64,000 nt of DNA from Prevotella sp. HUN102 (lineage in GTDB: Bacteria; Bacteroidota; Bacteroidia; Bacteroidales; Bacteroidaceae): positions 1,364,001-1,428,000 of the forward strand of contig NZ_JIAF01000004.1 of the NCBI RefSeq assembly GCF_000688375.1, given 5' to 3'. The notes beneath the pieces were generated by a model. It saw nothing but the letters and a program-made list of their open reading frames with translations. It made no database searches and was not told where the DNA came from. Both the position numbers and the translations under genes were made by a program. Positions 9,841-18,733 of the stretch are shown in pieces. Numbering within the stretch: the first letter of the stretch is position 1; each line of letters opens with the position of its first letter.

Positions 9841-9903
9841 CAGCCATAAGTTATGAATTAAATTTTAAGAGCCGGAAACGATAGTTGAAAATCTATCTAA
9901 ACT

Positions 9904-10428
9904 ATGATGAAAAATATGAAATTTAAGTTTTTATTTGCTTTGCTGATGCTGTTTAATCTAACAGCTTTGGCACAGATGCCTGTACATTTCAGTGTTAAAC
10001 AAAACCAAGTATCCCCAACCGAGGTTGATGTAATCTTTACTGCTAAGATTGATGCCGGTTGGCACGTATACTCTCCAAACTTAGGAGCAGATGGTCCTAC
10101 TGAGGCGAAGGTTTTTACAGAAAAATCTGAAGGAGCGCAAGCAGTTGGAAAGCTAATTGCAAAGGGTTCTGAAAAGAACGTGTTCGACAATGCTTTTCAG
10201 ATGAAGCTAAGGTATTACGAGAACAATGTTACTTTTGTTCAGAAATATAAAATTACAGGTAAGACGTATAATATTTCCGGTTATTTGGAATATGGTGCCT
10301 GCAATGATGAAATGTGTATGCCACCGGGCAGTGTAGAGTTTAACTACAAGGGTAATGGTCCTGCTGACGCTCCACAACCGGTTGCCGATGCAGAAAAAAA
10401 AGTGAAGAAGCTGAAGCCGACGGTTTAG
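9904..10428 (+). CDS. dsbD: DsbD-type protein-disulfide reductase, N-terminal fragment (gene split by frameshift)
   Basis: Encodes the signal peptide (MKFKFLFALLMLFNLTALAQ) and the periplasmic alpha domain of a DsbD/ScsB-like thiol-disulfide reductase, which passes electrons to periplasmic partners. The domain ends with LEYGACNDEMCMPP, where the two cysteines correspond to the catalytic pair of DsbD-alpha. The frame stops at 10428 just after an A8 run (10394-10401). One extra A would let translation run AEKKSEEAEADGL and on into the downstream ORF. So this and the next feature are one gene broken in its interdomain linker, or a gene whose frame is restored by slippage on the A run. A free alpha domain alone could still fold and be exported. 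Confidence 0.85.
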   Translation: MMKNMKFKFLFALLMLFNLTALAQMPVHFSVKQNQVSPTEVDVIFTAKIDAGWHVYSPNLGADGPTEAKVFTEKSEGAQAVGKLIAKGSEKNVFDNAFQMKLRYYENNVTFVQKYKITGKTYNISGYLEYGACNDEMCMPPGSVEFNYKGNGPADAPQPVADAEKKVKKLKPTV

Positions 10429-10433
10429 CTGCT

Positions 10434-11966
10434 TTGACAGATTCTGCATCTTCAGCTGTTCCCGGCGACACAACGCTTTCTGATTCAGCAGCAGTTGCCA
10501 GCGCGTCATCACCCGATGTTAATTCCAACGATCTTTGGAAACCTGTAATCAATGAGCTGAAAGCATTCAGCAATGGACAGAATACAGAAAGCCGTTCGCT
10601 GATTTACATCTTCCTGATGGGCGTTGTTGGTGGACTTGTGGCATTGCTCACACCTTGTGTATGGCCTATCATTCCTATGACTGTCAGCTTCTTCCTGAAG
10701 CGTGCAAAGGACGACAAGAAGAAAGGTATCCGTGATGCCATCACTTACGGAATCTCTATCATCGTTATCTATATGGGACTTGCGGCGATTATTACTGCCA
10801 TATTTGGTCCTCAAAAGCTGAATGAGTTGGCAACGAATGCCCCATTCAATATCTTCTTCTTCCTTTTATTGGTAGTGTTCGCATTGAGTTTCTTCGGATG
10901 GTTCGAGCTTAGTTTGCCATCATCTTGGGGAAATGCGGTCGATAATAAAGCTGCCTCAACCACAGGTTTGCTTTCTATCTTCCTGATGGCATTTACCTTG
11001 TCATTGGTAAGTTTCTCTTGCACGGCTCCGGTAGTTGGACTCTTGCTCGTGCAGGCAGCAACCAGTGGTGACTGGGTGGCACCAACGGTGGGAATGTTTG
11101 GCTTTGCGTTGGCATTGGCACTCCCATTCTCATTGTTTGCAATGTTCCCAACTTGGTTGAAGCAGGCACCTAAGTCAGGTGCGTGGATGAATATGATTAA
11201 GGTTGTATTGGGTTTCATCGAATTGGCATTCGCATTGAAATTCTTCTCTGTTGCCGACTTGGCTTACGGATGGCATTTGCTCGATAGAGAAACATTCCTC
11301 GCATTGTGGATAGTAATCTTCGGTCTGTTGGGGTTGTATCTCATTGGAAGGCTCAAATTCCCACACGACGATCCATCACAGACGGCAATGCCTGTACCTG
11401 CCATTATGCTTGGTATGATTTCATTGGCATTCACAGTTTATATGATTCCGGGACTTTGGGGTGCACCATTGAAAGCCATCAGCGCATTTGCTCCACCTAT
11501 CAATACTCAGGATTTCAATCTGCATCATCAGGAAGTAGAAGCGAAATACACTGATTATGAAACAGGTATGCGGGCAGCTGCACAAGCAGGCAAGCCAGTT
11601 TTGTTGGACTTCACTGGTTTTGGTTGTGTAAACTGTCGCAAGATGGAAGGTTCTGTTTGGACGGATGCGAAGGTTGCGGAGAAGTTGAACAAGGATTATA
11701 TCCTGATTTCGCTCTATGTGGACGACAAGACTCCGTTGAAGGAGCAGGTTAAGGTAAAGGATGTAAACGGCAATCCACGTACGTTGAGAACAGTTGGCGA
11801 TAAATGGAGCTACTTGCAGCAGACTAAGTTCGGCTATCTGGCACAGCCATTCTACGTTACGGTAGACAATGCCGGCAATCCTTTGAGTGGTAGCTTCACG
11901 TATAAGGAAGACATACCTGCTTATCTTGACTTCCTTGACAAGGGATTGGAAAACTACAAGAAGTAA
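10434..11966 (+). CDS. dsbD: DsbD-type protein-disulfide reductase, transmembrane and thioredoxin-like part
   Basis: Encodes the CcdA-like beta domain and the C-terminal thioredoxin-like gamma domain of DsbD. About eight membrane helices include LLTPCVWPIIPMTVSFF and SFSCTAPVVGLLL, each with the single membrane cysteine expected for transmembrane electron relay. The gamma domain has GFGCVNCRKME, a CxxC site. The only possible initiator is a TTG at 10434 inside a Ser/Ala-rich linker, with no signal for translation start, which supports the frameshift reading: the full product would be about 687 aa. A strong terminator follows at 11990. Confidence 0.88.
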   Translation: MTDSASSAVPGDTTLSDSAAVASASSPDVNSNDLWKPVINELKAFSNGQNTESRSLIYIFLMGVVGGLVALLTPCVWPIIPMTVSFFLKRAKDDKKKGIRDAITYGISIIVIYMGLAAIITAIFGPQKLNELATNAPFNIFFFLLLVVFALSFFGWFELSLPSSWGNAVDNKAASTTGLLSIFLMAFTLSLVSFSCTAPVVGLLLVQAATSGDWVAPTVGMFGFALALALPFSLFAMFPTWLKQAPKSGAWMNMIKVVLGFIELAFALKFFSVADLAYGWHLLDRETFLALWIVIFGLLGLYLIGRLKFPHDDPSQTAMPVPAIMLGMISLAFTVYMIPGLWGAPLKAISAFAPPINTQDFNLHHQEVEAKYTDYETGMRAAAQAGKPVLLDFTGFGCVNCRKMEGSVWTDAKVAEKLNKDYILISLYVDDKTPLKEQVKVKDVNGNPRTLRTVGDKWSYLQQTKFGYLAQPFYVTVDNAGNPLSGSFTYKEDIPAYLDFLDKGLENYKK

Positions 11967-11989
11967 TTTCAAAACCTGATATATGAATA

Positions 11990-12023
11990 AATCGGCGATT
12001 CTTACAATTAAGAATCGCCGATT
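11990..12023 (+). terminator. Intrinsic terminator after dsbD
   Basis: Perfect 15-bp stem AATCGGCGATTCTTA / complement with a 4-nt loop CAAT, followed by GTTATTGTTT; 23 nt after the dsbD stop. It also separates dsbD from the convergent DUF1573 gene. Confidence 0.88.
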
Positions 12024-12084
12024 GTTATTGTTTGATATCGAATCAGTCTTTGGCGGAAAAACAAGATGGAAGGTGCTCATTATC

Positions 12085-12510
12085 TTAATTAACAACTCCG
12101 TAAATTCCTGGTATTATGTAGAAATCTCCTTGATTGAGTTGTACAAAAATACGTTTTTCAAAGCGTCCTTTTCTATTTGTTGGGTCAAACACAACATACA
12201 ATTCTATTGAGCTTTTAGGACCTATTATGTGTGAATTAACCTTAGCATTTATGCAACTACATCCAACCCTTATCCCATTGATAACAATGGTGTCATTACT
12301 TGAATTAAAAATATTAAAAATATGACCAATCTTACCCTGTTTTTCATAAATTTCTCCTACATTGAACAATGCAGAATCTATAATCAAAAAATCTGCATAT
12401 TGCATATTTGCTCTACTTTTTTGACTGCTATTATCAACATTATTGCTCCATATAGAATATATGGATAATATAATGATAAATAATAATAAAATGAATGTCT
12501 TGGGGCGCAT
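12085..12510 (-). CDS. DUF1573-family protein
   Basis: A 141-aa protein with an N-terminal hydrophobic segment (FILLLFIIILSIYSIW) that is a signal anchor or signal peptide. The C-terminal domain matches the DUF1573 pattern: a phenylalanine-glycine turn (FNVGEIYEKQGKIGHIFNIFN), then INGIRVGCSCINA with the closely spaced Cys pair, then KSSIELYVVFDPTNRKGRFEKRIFV. These are beta-sandwich, ASPM/SPD-2/Hydin-like domains found mainly in Bacteroidetes exported proteins; a precise role is unknown. It is the last gene of an AT-rich group on this strand, 70 nt after the small membrane protein gene. Confidence 0.7.
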   Translation of the reverse strand: MRPKTFILLLFIIILSIYSIWSNNVDNSSQKSRANMQYADFLIIDSALFNVGEIYEKQGKIGHIFNIFNSSNDTIVINGIRVGCSCINAKVNSHIIGPKSSIELYVVFDPTNRKGRFEKRIFVQLNQGDFYIIPGIYGVVN

Positions 12511-12580
12511 ATTTTAGTTATAAAATCCCCCTCAGATAAAAAACAGGGTATATAAGAATATTTATCTGAAGGGGATATTG

Positions 12581-12835
12581 TTAATAATAATTTATGATGG
12601 TATAGGGTATTTGGTAGGAATTAGCTACAATAAAACTCAGTAGAAATATCGTGTCTATTATTTGATGTCGTCGAACCTTATAGGTTTTACACAAAATGAT
12701 AATTTCAGCTATAAGGCATATTGTATTGATCAATAAACCTATACTTAATGCAATCCTACTGAAGCGAATCCCGATAGAAATAATCAAGCAACCCAGCATA
12801 TTACAATAAGTTATATCGTCTTCAAATTCTTTCAT
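12581..12835 (-). CDS. Small membrane protein, unknown function
   Basis: An 84-aa protein not recognised as any family. It has a short polar N-terminus with CNMLGC, two hydrophobic stretches back to back (about residues 16-50) and a third near 62-80, so two or three membrane helices. Its ATG overlaps the stop of the upstream lipoprotein gene by 4 nt (ATGA), so the two are translationally coupled. A truncated second copy of its N-terminal half lies upstream of the lipoprotein gene (13694-13855). Base composition is clearly more AT-rich than the flanking core genes. An immunity-like role is conceivable from the arrangement only. Confidence 0.6.
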   Translation of the reverse strand: MKEFEDDITYCNMLGCLIISIGIRFSRIALSIGLLINTICLIAEIIILCKTYKVRRHQIIDTIFLLSFIVANSYQIPYTIINYY

Positions 12836-13473
12836 TTACCATTCATACATTTACCAAATTCATAGACGGAATATGCAATCGTAATCCAAGCTCCTGCTCG
12901 TCTAAGAACAGCTTTTACTATCATTTTTGTTGCTACGGCTTTTGTTAATTGAACTGTACCACCTATATAATTTTTGATAGCAATAAAATCACCAAACCCA
13001 AACGCTTCTTTGACGCAATCCCATATAGATGCAGTTTGAGCTTGCGACATTTGCCGTTCATTTATTAATGGATCCTCTATTAATGAATGTGTAATAAATG
13101 CAATGGAAGCAAGTTGTTCAGGAGTCAGTTCCTTAAAATCTTTAATTTCTTCTTCTGTCAAATCTATTTTACCAGAATTAGACAAAAGTATCATATCATT
13201 AACTATCATCTTTCCACTTGGCACAAGTGGAGACAAAATAGCTTCAGCATCTTCATTTGAAATATTATTTTTTGAACGTGTCGTTAGCTCATTGTTAAAA
13301 AGCTCTGCAATTTTAGTTGAAACTTGCCTATAAGTTGCTTCATCTACGTAGGTAGATGCCGTAGTAGACTCTTTGGCTTTAAAATCATCATCATTGTTAC
13401 AACCTGTAAAAGATAATAAACCTAGTAATAAAAATAAGAAATTACGACCTTGTTTTTTTGAAAATTGTTTCAT
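12832..13473 (-). CDS. Lipoprotein of unknown function with hydrophobic C-terminal region
   Basis: A 213-aa protein with a basic start, hydrophobic h-region and lipobox LLSFTGC (cleavage before Cys25), then an acidic linker NNDDD. The middle (about 40-140) is helical and charged. The C-terminal 65 residues change character: an amphipathic or hydrophobic, Gly/Ala-rich stretch with two cysteines (WDCVKEAFGFG and EFGKCMNGK) around IGGTVQLTKAVATKMIVKAV. No family recognised. It is encoded in an AT-rich island, coupled by 4-nt overlap to a small membrane protein. The combination of a hydrophobic Gly/Ala-rich C-terminus and a coupled membrane protein resembles bacteriocin-immunity pairs, but this is inference. 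Confidence 0.6.
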   Translation of the reverse strand: MKQFSKKQGRNFLFLLLGLLSFTGCNNDDDFKAKESTTASTYVDEATYRQVSTKIAELFNNELTTRSKNNISNEDAEAILSPLVPSGKMIVNDMILLSNSGKIDLTEEEIKDFKELTPEQLASIAFITHSLIEDPLINERQMSQAQTASIWDCVKEAFGFGDFIAIKNYIGGTVQLTKAVATKMIVKAVLRRAGAWITIAYSVYEFGKCMNGK

Positions 13474-13693
13474 AGTTTTAATTATTTAATTTTAAAAAAA
13501 TCCTCATATAAATTAGGATAAATAATTGTTATCTTTTTATGACTTCAAAGATAATATATACTTTTGATATACTATATCTATAAATAGTTTTTATTTTTAA
13601 AAAAACAACTCTTTATAGGTGTTTTTAAGATTTGTTGGATTCTAATTGATTATTCTTATTTCTTAACTCGGAATTAACATTATAACTTTACTT

Positions 13694-13855
13694 TCAATAA
13701 ATCCTACTTAAATAAATTTTCGTTATAAAGCATATTGCATTAATCAATAAACCTAGACTTAATACAATCCTACTGAAGCGAAGTCCGATAGAACTAACCA
13801 AGCAACCCAGCATATTGCAATAAGTTATATCGTCTTCAAATTCTTCACGCATCAT
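13694..13855 (-). pseudogene. Truncated copy of the small membrane protein gene
   Basis: A 53-codon ORF (start 13855 or 13852) reading MREEFEDDITYCNMLGCLV and on through LRFSRIVLSLGLLIN. It matches the first 43 residues of the 84-aa protein at 12581-12835 at about three of four positions, then diverges after ICFI and stops. DNA similarity to 12700-12835 is obvious over about 135 bp and is lost abruptly on the 3' side. It is either a decayed duplicate or a short functional paralogue; the former is more likely. Confidence 0.6.
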
Positions 13856-13951
13856 TTTTATGTATACAAGTCTTTTTCAACAGGCATATCGGGAGATTCT
13901 GTATGTGTGCAAGGTATAAGTATGGTTCTATCTCTGATGGGTGAAACTGAA

Positions 13952-14914
13952 CTAAACGTATGTTTCCAAGAATTTAATAGTACCCGAAACTTTCACTTGA
14001 TTCATCTTTGCAGGGAGAAGTATTGTTTCTCCTGCCTGAAAAGAAAGTTCATTTCCGGTTTCATCCTCAACCGTTCCCACTCCTCCGAGACCGATTAAGA
14101 CGACAAAGGAGTCCAATTCTGTATAATCCAGAATCATAGGTTTGTTGATGTCATAAACAGATGTGGTAAAATAAGGGCATTCAATAAGTTCTACTCCTTC
14201 ATTCTTTACAGGCGTATAATGGGTTTTATAATCTTCCTGTACCGTATAATCAATACATTCGGCAGCTTCTTTCGTATGAAGTTCTCTGTAATTTCCGTCT
14301 TTGTCCTTGCGTTTGAAATCATAAATTCTATACGTTACATCACTGGTTTGCTGAATTTCAGCCAAGAAACAGCCTGCACCGATAGAATGGATTCGTCCTG
14401 ATGGCAAATAGAATACATCGCCTTCTTTCACTTTATATTCAGCCAAAGCCTCTGTAATGGTGTCATTCTCCACCATCATTGTGTATTCTTCAGGTGTAAG
14501 TTGCTTACGTAAACCACTATGAAGAACGGCGCATTCATCGCTCTTCATAATATACCACATCTCAGTTTTCCCTCTTTCAAAACCTTTAGCCTTGGCCTTT
14601 TCGTCATCGGGATGCACCTGAATGGACAACTGCTGTTTTGCATCAATGAATTTTATCAACAGAGGAAATTCATTTCCAAAACATTCATAGTTGTTTTTTC
14701 CGAGCAAATCGCTTTTCAGCAAAGCTGCAAGCTCGGTTATTGTCATACCTTTATATTTGCCATTGGCTACAATGCTTTCGTGGTTCTTCACGGCAGAAAT
14801 CTCCCAACTCTCGCCAACTTTTGTGAGCGATTCATTCAAATGCTTGAAAGGGATAATCTTTTCGCCACCCCAAAGCACTTGCTTTAAAATCGGGTTGAAC
14901 TTTAACATTTCCAT
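13952..14914 (-). CDS. manA: Mannose-6-phosphate isomerase, class I
   Basis: Interconverts mannose-6-phosphate and fructose-6-phosphate, a cytosolic zinc enzyme. The short bacterial form (320 aa) begins LKFNPILKQVLWGGEKI, and has the zinc/active-site region FPLLIKFIDAKQQLSIQVHPDDEKA (Q, H ligands) and GDVFYLPSGRIHSIGAGCFLAEIQQTSDVTYRIYD (H ligand and catalytic R region). Single gene; a -7 box on this strand lies at 15111-15118, giving an untranslated leader of about 190 nt in which no other gene is seen. Confidence 0.92.
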   Translation of the reverse strand: MEMLKFNPILKQVLWGGEKIIPFKHLNESLTKVGESWEISAVKNHESIVANGKYKGMTITELAALLKSDLLGKNNYECFGNEFPLLIKFIDAKQQLSIQVHPDDEKAKAKGFERGKTEMWYIMKSDECAVLHSGLRKQLTPEEYTMMVENDTITEALAEYKVKEGDVFYLPSGRIHSIGAGCFLAEIQQTSDVTYRIYDFKRKDKDGNYRELHTKEAAECIDYTVQEDYKTHYTPVKNEGVELIECPYFTTSVYDINKPMILDYTELDSFVVLIGLGGVGTVEDETGNELSFQAGETILLPAKMNQVKVSGTIKFLETYV

Positions 14915-15110
14915 ATGTGTCTGATAGTATGAAACTAACTTGTAAGATTATAATTAACCAAGGCTGCTATTTTTTATACTTTGCAATTCTTTTTCGCTTA
15001 TCTGCTTATCAATATTTTGCTTTTTGCGTATTTTTAGAAGCTGCCTTTATTGGGCATTTAATCAGTATTTTTATAGAAAGAAGCAATCTCTTTCATTGTT
15101 ACTAATTGTG

Positions 15111-15118
15111 CAAAGGTA
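15111..15118 (-). promoter_or_regulatory. Promoter -7 box for manA
   Basis: CAAAGGTA on the plus strand is TACCTTTG on the minus strand, matching TAnnTTTG. The stretch 14915-15345 (431 bp) has no gene: it holds this box and the divergent box at 15226, and is otherwise AT-rich without recognisable features. Confidence 0.5.
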
Positions 15119-15225
15119 ATAAAATATACTTCATCATCTTTATTTTTGTGCGTTTTTATTGCATACTGACCAAATATCTTTCAACCATTTGATAGTTTTA
15201 CACCAAAAAATCCATTTTTATTTAT

Positions 15226-15233
15226 TAACTTTG
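15226..15233 (+). promoter_or_regulatory. Promoter -7 box for holB-ricT-gldH
   Basis: TAACTTTG, consensus TAnnTTTG, 113 nt before the holB ATG. Only good -7 match on this strand in the divergent intergenic region. Confidence 0.5.
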
Positions 15234-15345
15234 TAGCCAAATGCTGTTTTAGGATATGTGAAGAATACATTTTTTCAAAACTTAAAAGGCACGCATTCAT
15301 AAAAATATTGATCAACGAAAGTAAAATATCGGACAACGAAAGTAA

Positions 15346-16467
15346 ATGGATTTTTCAGAGGTTATCGGACAAGAAGAAACCAAGCAGCGACTGATGCGGC
15401 TGGTTCAGGAAGAGCGTGTGCCTCACGCTTTGCTCTTCTGTGGTCCTGTGGGCAGCGGTAAGATGGCTCTTGCAATGGCTTTTGCAAGCTATCTTCTCAC
15501 GTCCTCATCAGCCAATGAAGAAAGTTCCAAGGCTATGCTCAGAAAATGGGAACATCCTGACCTCCACTTCACTTATCCTACTGTTAAACTCGCTGGTATG
15601 AGTGCCGAACATCAGCCGGTAAGCAGTGATTTTGCAAAAGAATGGCGACAGCTTTTGCAGCAGGGGGCTTACTTTACTGCAAAGCAATGGATGGAAGCGA
15701 TGGGTGCCACTACGCAGCAAGCTATCATAACTGGTGCTGAAAGCGATGAAATCGCTCGCAAGTTGGCACTGAAATCAAGCCAAGGAGGGTATAAGGTTTC
15801 TATCATCTGGCTTCCGGAACGTATGAACCTTACTTCGGCCAATAAACTTCTGAAGTTACTGGAAGAACCCACGAAAGGGACAATCTTCCTGATGGTGAGC
15901 GAAGAACCCGAGAAGTTGCTCGAAACTATTATCAGCCGGACACAACGGATTGATGTGAAACTGATTTCAAATGATGCCATTGAGGCTGCACTCATTGCTC
16001 AGCGGGGAATAGAACCTGAAATGGCACACAGAATTGCTCGCTTGGCGCACGGAAGCTGGCAGACAGCTTTGGAATCATTAAACTCTGAAAATGAAGGCAG
16101 AGAACTCTTGGCTATGTTCCAGAAACTGATGCGTCTGTGTTATATGCGTGATGTCAAGGGACTGAAGATGTGGAGTGAAGTTGTTGCAACTTTCGGAAGG
16201 GAGAAGCAAAGACGAATGCTCGTTTACTTCCAAAAGCAAGTTCGCGAGAATTTTATGTTCAATTTCCAGAATCCCGACCTCGTTTATATGTCATTGGAGG
16301 AAGAAAACTTTGCGAAAGCCTTTTCACGCTATATCAATGAAGCCAACGTTATCGAAATAAACGAACTGTTCGGGCTTTGTCATCGCGACATCGGGCAGAA
16401 CGCCAACGCCAAAGTAGTTTTCTACGATATGGCACTCAAAATGATAGTCCTTTTATTAAGGAAATAA
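15346..16467 (+). CDS. holB: DNA polymerase III delta-prime-type clamp-loader subunit
   Basis: AAA+ clamp-loader subunit that works with DnaX (gamma/tau) and delta to load the sliding clamp. The 373-aa protein opens MDFSEVIGQEETKQRL and has the P-loop GPVGSGKMA near residue 37, and LLKLLEEPTKGTIFLMVSEEPEKLLETIISRTQRI, the sensor-1/SRC-like region (ISRTQ). It lacks the four-cysteine zinc module of E. coli HolB in the usual place, as is common in Bacteroidetes. Followed by ricT after 84 nt. Confidence 0.9.
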   Translation: MDFSEVIGQEETKQRLMRLVQEERVPHALLFCGPVGSGKMALAMAFASYLLTSSSANEESSKAMLRKWEHPDLHFTYPTVKLAGMSAEHQPVSSDFAKEWRQLLQQGAYFTAKQWMEAMGATTQQAIITGAESDEIARKLALKSSQGGYKVSIIWLPERMNLTSANKLLKLLEEPTKGTIFLMVSEEPEKLLETIISRTQRIDVKLISNDAIEAALIAQRGIEPEMAHRIARLAHGSWQTALESLNSENEGRELLAMFQKLMRLCYMRDVKGLKMWSEVVATFGREKQRRMLVYFQKQVRENFMFNFQNPDLVYMSLEEENFAKAFSRYINEANVIEINELFGLCHRDIGQNANAKVVFYDMALKMIVLLLRK

Positions 16468-16551
16468 TATATTTATGTATCAAAAATTATATATACAACC
16501 TAAGCGCGACGGAGTCAGCGACTTTAGAGCTTAGGTTTCCACACATTAACA

Positions 16552-17871
16552 ATGGATTATAAAGATATGAAATTCAAAATATGGACCGGCTGCGACCGCG
16601 GCCTGTGCCATAAAGCCTGTGGAAGACAGGATAAACAACTCAATACTTACGACTGGCTGGAGGATGTTCCGGGGAATACGGACACGACAGACCTTGTTGA
16701 AGTGCAATTCAAGAATACCCGAAAAGGATATTATCATAATGTCAATAATCTTGAGTTGAACAAAGGCGACATCGTTGCCGTTGAAGCAAATCCGGGACAC
16801 GACATCGGAGTGGTTACGCTGACGGGAAGACTCGTCAAGTTACAGATGAAGAAGAACGGTGCCGTGAAATCTCCCGATGATATCAAACGGGTTTACAGGC
16901 ACGCAAAGGAAATTGACTTGCAGAAATACGAGGAAGCAAAGGCCCGCGAACACGCCACAATGATTGAAAGCCGACAGATTGCCAAAAGGCTTGGCCTTCA
17001 GATGAAGATAGGCGACGTTGAATACCAAGGCGACGGCAACAAGGCTATCTTTTATTATATTGCTGATGAACGTGTAGACTTCCGTCAGCTCATTAAAGAT
17101 CTCGCCGCCGCTTTCCACGTAAGAATTGAAATGAAACAGATAGGTGCGCGACAGGAAGCGGGGCGTATTGGCGGAACTGGTCCTTGCGGACGCGAACTCT
17201 GTTGCACCACGTGGATGAAAAACTTCTCGAGCGTCTCCACTACGGCTGCAAGATTTCAGGACATATCGCTCAATCCAACCAAATTGGCAGGTATGTGTGC
17301 GAAACTGAAATGCTGTCTCAACTACGAAGTTGATGATTATGTAGAGTCAAGCAGAAAACTTCCAAGCAAGGAGATTCATCTTCAGACGATGGATGCAGAA
17401 TATTATCTGTTCAAGACAGACATTCTCAACGGCAAATGCACCTATTCCACAGACAAGAGACTTGCGGTGAATCTTGAAACGATTTCTGCTGAACGTGCAA
17501 AGGAAATAATCGAGATGAACAGAAACGGAGAAAGGCCATTGTCGTTGCTCAATAATGGTAAGGCAAAGCCTGACAAAAAGCCTATCGACTTGCTGGCAGG
17601 TGCCGACATCAGCCGTTTTGACAAGGATAAGACTGGCAGAAAGGGCAATAACCGTAGCAACAACCGAAACGGAAATCAGCGCAGAAACGGCAATCAAGAC
17701 CAGCAGCGGAGAAACGAAGACAGAAGGCAAAACCCAAGAAATCACGGTCAGGAACAGCGAAACTCAAGACCACAACGCAATGGGCGACAGAACAATTACC
17801 GTGGCAACCGGCAAGGTGAGCAAGGAAATCAGCCTCCAAAACCAGTAAACAACAATCAGAATGAAGATTAG
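16552..17871 (+). CDS. ricT: RicT-like PSP1-domain protein (YaaT family)
   Basis: Member of the PSP1/YaaT family; in Bacillus RicT joins RicA and RicF in an Fe-S complex that affects RNA processing. The 439-aa protein has a cysteine-rich N-terminal segment (WTGCDRGLCHKACG), the PSP1 core to about residue 280, and two conserved cysteine motifs, GPCGRELCCTTWM and MCAKLKCCLNYE. The last 100 residues are a low-complexity tail rich in Asn, Arg, Gln and Gly, probably disordered and RNA-binding. The tail overlaps the gldH start by 11 nt. The holB-ricT-gldH order is typical of Bacteroidetes. Confidence 0.9.
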   Translation: MDYKDMKFKIWTGCDRGLCHKACGRQDKQLNTYDWLEDVPGNTDTTDLVEVQFKNTRKGYYHNVNNLELNKGDIVAVEANPGHDIGVVTLTGRLVKLQMKKNGAVKSPDDIKRVYRHAKEIDLQKYEEAKAREHATMIESRQIAKRLGLQMKIGDVEYQGDGNKAIFYYIADERVDFRQLIKDLAAAFHVRIEMKQIGARQEAGRIGGTGPCGRELCCTTWMKNFSSVSTTAARFQDISLNPTKLAGMCAKLKCCLNYEVDDYVESSRKLPSKEIHLQTMDAEYYLFKTDILNGKCTYSTDKRLAVNLETISAERAKEIIEMNRNGERPLSLLNNGKAKPDKKPIDLLAGADISRFDKDKTGRKGNNRSNNRNGNQRRNGNQDQQRRNEDRRQNPRNHGQEQRNSRPQRNGRQNNYRGNRQGEQGNQPPKPVNNNQNED

Positions 17872-18352
17872 GGTAAACACCTTATACATACTCTCAGTGC
17901 TTATGGCTTTGGTCATAAGCACTTCTTCGTGTGATAATCCTAAAAAATACGACCACTATGAAGCCATCCCTCTTTCCGGATGGGCAAGAAACGATACGAC
18001 TAAGTTCGAGATTCCCAGACAAAAGTCAGGCAACTACATTCTGGATCTGGGCATAAGGGCTTCACGAGACTATCCTTACAGGAATATCAGTCTGCTGTTG
18101 GAAAGTACCATCTACCCTAAAGACAAGAAGGACGAAAACAAAACTTTCTCGGACACAGTTGTGTGTAAGGTTATTGGTAATGATGGGGAACTATTAGGCA
18201 AAGATGGTATCAGCAGCACTGAAATCCTTCGATACGTAACTACCATTTCTCTGAAAGATTCCGATTCCATACATATCGACGTACGTCATATAATGAGCCA
18301 AGAAAAACTACTGGGCATCAGTGATATTGGAATAAGATTAACCAAAGACTAA
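17861..18352 (+). CDS. gldH: GldH-like gliding-motility lipoprotein
   Basis: A 163-aa lipoprotein with signal peptide and lipobox (VISTSSC, Cys at about 24). The domain contains DHYEAIPLSGWARNDTTKFEIP and ISLLLESTIYPKDKK, the recognisable GldH pattern. GldH is linked to gliding and T9SS function in Flavobacteria; non-gliding Bacteroidales also keep it, so its role here is likely envelope or T9SS related. The gene overlaps ricT and is closed by the palindromic terminator at 18357. Confidence 0.85.
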   Translation: MKIRVNTLYILSVLMALVISTSSCDNPKKYDHYEAIPLSGWARNDTTKFEIPRQKSGNYILDLGIRASRDYPYRNISLLLESTIYPKDKKDENKTFSDTVVCKVIGNDGELLGKDGISSTEILRYVTTISLKDSDSIHIDVRHIMSQEKLLGISDIGIRLTKD

Positions 18353-18356
18353 TGAA

Positions 18357-18392
18357 CATTTGGGCTGAATCCAATTGGATTCAGCCCAAATG
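18357..18392 (+). terminator. Intrinsic terminator after gldH
   Basis: A perfect 36-bp palindrome (18 + 18) centred on AATT, whose arm contains TTTGGGCTGAATCCAA, 4 nt after the stop and followed by TTTATATA. Confidence 0.85.
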
Positions 18393-18733
18393 TTTATATA
18401 TAATTGTTGTTGTCATAAGATTGTTTTATATCAAAGCATTAACGTATAAATAATCGTCCCTTAAAAAGAATCTTTCAGCGAAGAGTTCTTAAAACTCAGG
18501 CGTAATGGACATTTACATTACGCCGGCTATACTGTTTTCCTGTCGGAGCTTGGGAAAAGAAAGCAAAGGAGTTGGGAGAAAGCCTGTGAGAGGGTGGGAG
18601 GCAAGAGGACAGTCCGACGGACAAAATGCTCACAAGCCCTGCGTTCTCGGGGCTGCATCATTTCTTCCCTTGTATTCCGATTGTATTTCCTACGTACTTT
18701 TATTTGTCGCTATACCGTTCCGAGAATAGTTTC
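18393..18733. other. Intergenic stretch without recognisable gene
   Basis: About 340 bp between the gldH terminator and the tandem repeat array. It contains a small hairpin, GGCGTAATG / CATTACGCC, at 18499-18524. A 74-codon ORF across it (18505-18729) has no coding character. Confidence 0.5.

Noticed and set aside
18590..18660. AGAGGACAGTCCGAC-like stretch resembling part of RNase P RNA
   Set aside because: Only a short match to the GAGGAAAGTCC motif; none of the other conserved RNase P regions are found nearby.
18505..18729. 74-codon plus-strand ORF before IS30
   Set aside because: No domain, no promoter close by, atypical composition; runs into the tandem repeat region.
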